Assembly: GCA_907165065.1 (NCBI GenBank)
Contig: OU015524.1
Coordinates: forward strand, 40,553,295 to 40,617,294
DNA from: Caprimulgus europaeus
Taxonomy: Eukaryota; Chordata; Aves; Caprimulgiformes; Caprimulgidae
Direction of reading: 5' to 3'
Length of the DNA stretch: 64,000 nt
Program-made: the position numbers and the translations under genes
Part shown: positions 1 to 64,000 of the stretch, piece after piece
Layout: every line of letters starts with the position of its first letter
How positions within the stretch are numbered: position 1 is the stretch's first letter
Notes under the pieces: model-generated
Told to the model about the DNA's origin: nothing
Seen by the model: the letters and a program-made list of their open reading frames with translations, nothing else
Database searches by the model: none

Positions 1-3000
1 AGTTTTACTTACAGCACGGTTCCCTCCTGAGAGCTGGTCCATTGATTTCATTCAGCATAGGATTAAACACTTGATTGTTACTGGGAATAGTGTTACATTA
101 TGGATGGGGTCTTCTGCACAGTGGAGAATATAGTGGCATGAATATACATGAGGACAAATTAACTCTTGGAAAACACAGGCGATTAAAAAGCAAAACGAAA
201 GGGAGCAGGCAGCAAGAGTGAAAAGAGTAAAAATTAAAAACTAAGAACCTATTAAATCCTAGCAGTGCTAAAAGTTTGGTAAAAAGAATGAGTAAATAGT
301 CAATTCTGAGGAAGTAAATAGTAAGTTAATGAACTGAAGTGGGATATCTGCATGTTACAACCACAGTAAATACTTTAGTTCTATGAATAGGGACAATAAC
401 AAAGAAAAAATCTTACACAATTATAAAACATAACACATAAGAGCATCAAAAGAAATGGATAAGCAGAGCTCTGAACCTGAACTGTTCATTTTTATTAATC
501 TTTGAAGATTAGGCAATTTTCAGGTAACTGGGAGAGAGCTAATGTAGCTGTCTTTCAAAGGCAAATAGGACACAGGGAACTGCAGGGATGTTACCTTTCA
601 AACACTAACTGCTAAATCATGGGGCAGATGAAGGGAACACAAATAGCAAATTGCAGATTACACTTTATCTGCTTCCACTTTGTTTGTCATACAAGCTTGA
701 TTTTAGTTTTAATCACAAGGTTGGTTAATATGGTGGGTTGACCCTGGCAGACACTGAGTGCCCACCCAGTTGCTTGCTTACTTCTCCCAGTGGGATGAAG
801 GTGAGATTTGAAGGAGAAAATGTGAGAAAACTCGTGGGTTGAGATAAAGACTGTTTAATAGGTGAAGCAAAGCTGCATGTGCAAGAAAAGCAAAATAAGG
901 AATTCATCTACTACTCCACATCAGCAGGCAGATGTTGAGCCACTTCCTGGGAAGCAGGGCCTTAGCATGGATAATGGTTATTTGGGAAGACAAACACCAT
1001 AACCATGAACACTTTGCTTTCCTCCTTCATTCCACGAGCTCTTATTGCTGAGCAGGACATTATATGGTATGGAATGTCTCTAGTCAGTTGGGGTCAGCTG
1101 TCCCGGCTGTGTCCCCTCCCAGCTTCTTGTGTACCCTCAGCCTCCCCACTGGGAGTGGGAAAAAACACCTTGATATTGTGCAGGCATTGCTCAGCAATAG
1201 CCAAAACACTGTTTTAGTCACAAAACCAGAATACAGCACTATACTGGCTTCTATGAAGAAAATTAGGTACATCCCAGCCAGATCCAGTACAGTTGATCAT
1301 AATATTTTTAAATATACTCTCACAGCATGTTTTGCTAAAAAACCCCTATTATTACCCCAAAATTCATCACAGCCCTATAACAAGTTGAAGACAGATTTAT
1401 CATTGCAAATTATTGTATATTCAGCTCATCAGAAGACAGTCTTTCTAAGAAGGCCAGCAGATCAAACACTGTTCACTACCAGTAATATAGAAACCCCACT
1501 ATTTTCCCAAACATAGTAGGTAACAATGGCACCAGTTACATGAATTATCCTAAATACTCACTAAGGTGACACACTTGGTAAGGATTTGTAACTTTAGCCA
1601 GATGCAGGATGATAGAATATGTATTCTGTGACCTGTGTCATGTCGTGCATTCCTGTCCTGGAATGCTGAAATGCCAGGAAGAATTCAGGGAATCATGTCA
1701 GATAATTAATTGAATATGAGCTGAGCATGCACTCTTCTGGCTTAAAGGATGAACATGCTCTTTGCAAGCATAAGCAAGAAACTAATGGGCAGAAACAGCA
1801 AAGCATTTTACTCCTTATTGCGTATCTGATGCTCATAAGATTGTGAGTATAAAATAGAGTTCTGAGGCAGATACATGAAAAAAGATAACCAATGTGTGAT
1901 TGAAAGAGATAAATATGCTACAGAAATCTGCCTTGTAATGAGAGTCTCACAAACCTCAAATTGCAGTTAACTTTGCTATCAAGAGTAATTGGGAAGCTGT
2001 GAGAACCTGGGTAAAGGACAACACTGTGTTTTGCTTCTGCCATGTTCCTGTAACACACTGCTTCCAGACCTGAGCTGGCTCCTGAAGATGCAGTGCACTG
2101 CCCCTCAGCTAAAATGCCAAGCCTTGTCCTTTCAGCTCAGACAAGTTGACTGAATTATGGAGAGCAGACGTTAACTTCTTTGATTAAGAAGAATAATCTC
2201 TGGGATGGATTTTTGATGGCTGACAAAGCTTCATCTTGCAGAAAAAAGGCAGCATAATATCCAAAGTATGAAAGTCCAAATTTGGACAAATTTGGAGCAG
2301 AGAGGAAACCTGTGGTTTTGACATGAAGAGTAACTGGCAGCAAATGTAAATTAAGAACCTTAGGATGCTCCCTTTGACTGGAAACCAAAATAGCAACACA
2401 AACAGACATTTGGCCACAGAAGATATTCATGATGGGTTCTCTGCCTTGTGACACCCAGAAGGTTAGACTGGATGAACAACCAATCTCCTTTGGCACTAAA
2501 ATTCATACATCTTTCTGTCAGAGTGTAAAACCAATTTTATCAACTCCTGATTACTGAAGTTCCTGCAGCATCTTCCCTAAGGAAGCAGATGTCTCATCTG
2601 GTATCTCAGGCAAAAGTGTTTTCTTTTACATGATATATATTACACTGGTCCTGGTTAAGATCTCTGTCCTTGGGGCCATAATTAATTCTTAGATGTTGAA
2701 TGGGCTATCCACTGATTTTAACTTGAATGATTTTTGCGTAAACACAAGTCCCTTCCTCTTTTGCTCTGTTCTTTCCCAAGCTGAAAGGCAGCTCATTATG
2801 CAGCACAGGATGAAAGGTGCTGCACAATATCTTACTATTATTACCTGTGCTAGTTAAAGATTTGGTTTTCCTATTTAGATGAAAATAAGGAATAAAGCAT
2901 AAGAAGAGCAAAGCTTCTGCCACAGGAGAAGGGACAAACCTGTGTATGGGTTTCTTAAACGTTGATGAGGAGATCAGTTTCCAACATATTCCAGTGCTAT

Positions 3001-5450
3001 CTGAAGGTTCAGTTTTTGGTTAAGGGTTCAGGGTCCAATCATAAAAATAGGGAAGACGTTAAGTAGGTTTTAGCACACCCTAGAGGGGAATAGTTTGGGA
3101 TTTTCAATTAACACAAAATCCACCAGAATGACATTGTTACTAGCCTCTCATTAAGCAAAGAGCCACTGGCAACTGCTGAAAAGGAATACGATTTCTGATC
3201 TCCCTAAAATATGCCAAGTAACTTTTACAAATTTTGGTCTTGTTTACAACAGTTCAGTGTAAGGAGTTCATATTGAATCACAATAATGATAAAATAATGT
3301 TATTATACTTTCATCTTCATTACACCCTGAATCATACATTGACCTTCCTTTAAACACATCTACCATGCCCTAGGCTTGGTTTGTGCTATATAATAAATAT
3401 GATGAAAATAATTGGTCAATTGAGTTGACCTATAATGGTTTTTTTACTGTTTTAAATCTGCATCACTAAGATTTAAATTGACGCAACAAGGGATCAGGAT
3501 TTTGCCCATAAACCTGAACTGACAGGCAGTAAATTGATCAGAAAAACTAATTAAAAAAATCTTATCAAAACAGATTTTCCCTACTGTGACATGTTAGTGC
3601 ATTTCTAAAACAAAGTAGAATAAACCAGAAGGAATCTGGAAATGCTGAAAATGTTTTTTTTGGGTAATATGGCCATTTAATTCTGTTGATAGTTCTGGTC
3701 AAGGTATCTTCTGAACAAACAAAAATATTGGTGCTAAAAATTATCAGGATAATAGTTCTGATGATTTGTTCACATAGCATTAACAAAACAATTGCAAGGA
3801 GCTTTGCTTGGTTTTTGCTTTTTCTGTTTCTGTAATTATGTTTAATCAGTATAAAGTTAGCTCATCTGAAAATAGTGCAGTTAAAGATGGCATGTTCTAA
3901 GATGCTGTGACCTAAATCCAAGCATGTTAAATTAGGGCTGTATCTCAGTATTTGAGACTAGTTCTCCATCTTCCTTCTGTCTTATCTCCACATAATTAAC
4001 AGGGAAATCTAATGTTTCTGGAAGACATTTGAGTAGGATACTGTGGCATATGTGTACATATGGAACATCTCATCAACTTTTTGCCTATCCAAGGACACAA
4101 AAGCTCCTGAAACACAAGAGGAAGGTTAGAGCAGTACCTCTGGAATAACATTTCTTGTTCTTCAGAGAAGTCTGTACGGCTAGCAAAAGAAGAATTTTTG
4201 CAGATTTATGGCTCTCAGTCTTTAAGCAGTTAATAATAGTAAGGTGCTTTTCCTTCTTAACCATCAAAAAGTGAAGTGAGATAGACTTTTCTGTTAGTAT
4301 CTTGTTATACGCTACCTTCATTATATTTTTTTCTCTGCATGAAGGACTGTATTAGAAGTAAAGATTTGATTTCTCTATGTTCTACTTAATAATGAAATGG
4401 ATTGAACTATAACAGAAAAAATAGAGAAAAAAAATTAAATAAGGAACCTGCTAATCTGCTTTCTTGAAGATGGATGTTATGTTTATTTGTCTTGACTTTA
4501 TTCTCCACTGAAACCTGTCTCCATTGTCTGTCCAGTGGGACTGGATGTCTCAGCTTTGTTCCACTTAAGACCTTTAAAAAATAAATTGCAAAATTTAAAG
4601 AACTAATTAATTTATTCAGGTGAACAGACCACTTTGATAGTGTTTTGTGACAGCACAGACAAAAAATTATTTCTTGTGCATGTAGCTCACAGAAAAAGTC
4701 TGATCTAATTTTATTGTAAATCCATTGCAGTGCCATTGGCTTCAGCTCCGAACTTGCCAAGGCACAAGAGCCCCTGTACTTTATTTTCTTCTTCTGGAAG
4801 AAAACGGAACATAGATTTCCAAGGCAGGTTAATGGTCAGAAGAATAGCATATGTGCCAATTAGTTGAACATTGTGCTCCTGAGTTTTCTGTCTTCTGAGA
4901 TACTCTGTAATGCTGCATGCACAAGCATTAAGTCATATAGATTTGAATGCAGAGTACCCTATTCATCCCACTTAATTAGCTATTTAGATGTTAGGAATCT
5001 CATCCAAGCTAGTTCTCTAGGTACCCTCTATAGAAAGAGATCAGCACCACTGCTAGGAGTGATTCTTTCCATCCCATGACAGGTGGCATAGACAAGGCTG
5101 TGGACATTCTGGTCTTGTTCCATGGAAGGGACAACCTAGGAAGCCTCCTAAACAGCTTGCAATAAATTAAATCAATAGTGCCCATAAACCAGTATTAACT
5201 TACAACAGGCAAAGCTTTGTGCAGATAAGAATCAATAGTTTGCAAGCTGGCTAAAAGAGTCGAGTCTGAGCAAAAAGTTAATGACATGAAGTTGAACAGA
5301 AGAAGTAAATGTCTGGAATACTCACTTTGCAGCACGCTCTCGTCAACTGTCTTCTCAAGCTTCCGCCAAATGGAGAATGGAGTTGGATAGGTAGTAATGC
5401 AAACCATGTTAGAAAATTAAATTGAGAAGCAGAGAGTTAACAGTAGAACA
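1..5450. other. Region 3' of the WDR64 stop codon
   Basis: This is presumed 3'UTR of WDR64 followed by intergenic sequence. A minus-strand AATAAA at 4780-4785 is a candidate polyadenylation signal about 670 bases past the stop. It contains the LTR at 729-1291 and an exon-like stretch at 13-80. Apart from these I see no convincing gene. In mammals EXO1 lies next to WDR64 in the same orientation, so it may start left of this window, but no EXO1 coding sequence was recognised here. Confidence 0.6.
729..1291 (-). mobile_element. Solo LTR, ERVL-like endogenous retrovirus, minus orientation
   Basis: A 563-bp element. Read on the minus strand it starts TGTACTGGATCTGG and ends GGGTCAACCCACCATA, the terminal TG...CA being mutated at the 3' end. 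Flanks GTTAA (724-728) and GTTGA (1292-1296) form a one-mismatch 5-bp target-site duplication, as expected for class III ERVL-type elements. Internal segments such as GATAATGGTTATTTGGGAAG resemble a well-known avian LTR family. No gag, pol or env flanks it, so it is a solo LTR. The 150-codon plus-strand open frame at 1064-1516 runs antisense through it and is not taken as a gene. Confidence 0.8.
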
Positions 5451-63920
<58,470 letters not shown>

Positions 63921-64000
63921 CTAAACAAAACAAAATAGAACAAAACAAACAATTTATAACAAACCTACTTCTGGAATATATGTTTATATGTATAAAGTAA

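Noticed and set aside
1064..1516. 150-codon plus-strand open frame
   Set aside because: Most of it is antisense to the LTR at 729-1291, and its peptide has no recognisable domain.
2430..2500. Possible CR1 3' relic (AAGGTTAGACTGGATGAAC)
   Set aside because: Similarity to the CR1 3' end is short and interrupted, with no terminal ATTCTRTG repeats.

Overview
This window is vertebrate nuclear DNA, almost certainly from a bird. Introns are AT-rich with consensus GT-AG splice sites. The interspersed repeats are CR1 LINE fragments, several ending in the avian-type ATTCTRTG 3' repeats, plus two LTRs of endogenous-retrovirus (ERVL-like) type. There is no operon structure, Shine-Dalgarno site, CRISPR array or tRNA/rRNA gene that I can see.

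One gene runs through nearly the whole window on the minus strand: WDR64 (WD repeat domain 64). I reconstructed 23 coding exons between 63920 (5' side) and 5451 (3' side). Every junction is GT-AG, and the reading frame stays open across all of them, giving about 930 codons. The identification rests on close resemblance, exon after exon, to mammalian WDR64 as I remember it. No alignment was run. The first coding exon(s) lie beyond the right edge. The protein is a chain of WD40 repeats, with blade-ending motifs such as IIWDY, LLRLWH, FRVWDI, VWDLE, VKVWEFE, ILWDFE, CLWSTQ and RLWHA, probably forming two beta-propellers, followed by a short non-WD tail. The family is poorly characterised.

Layout from left to right. 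1-5450 lies downstream of the WDR64 stop codon and contains a minus-strand LTR (729-1291) and a possible stray exon at the left edge. 5451-31093 holds exons 23 to 10, with CR1 fragments at 7343-8049 and 17469-17676, a TCTA microsatellite at 18535-18609, and one copy of an unclassified repeat at 22191-22462. 31094-46718 is a 15.6-kb intron with the second copy of that repeat (33701-33990) and two minus-strand CR1 fragments, one keeping reverse-transcriptase motifs. 46719-63920 holds exons 9 to 1. The intron at 52599-56077 carries a 1.15-kb GC-rich solo LTR with a perfect 5-bp target-site duplication and a CR1 fragment.

The most useful second-look items are two small in-frame exons near the 5' side (30 and 69 bp) that may be bird-specific or alternatively spliced, the ambiguous end of the WDR64 coding region, the unclassified repeat pair, and the tandem-repeat core of the large LTR. 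I found no evidence of a previously undescribed biological system.
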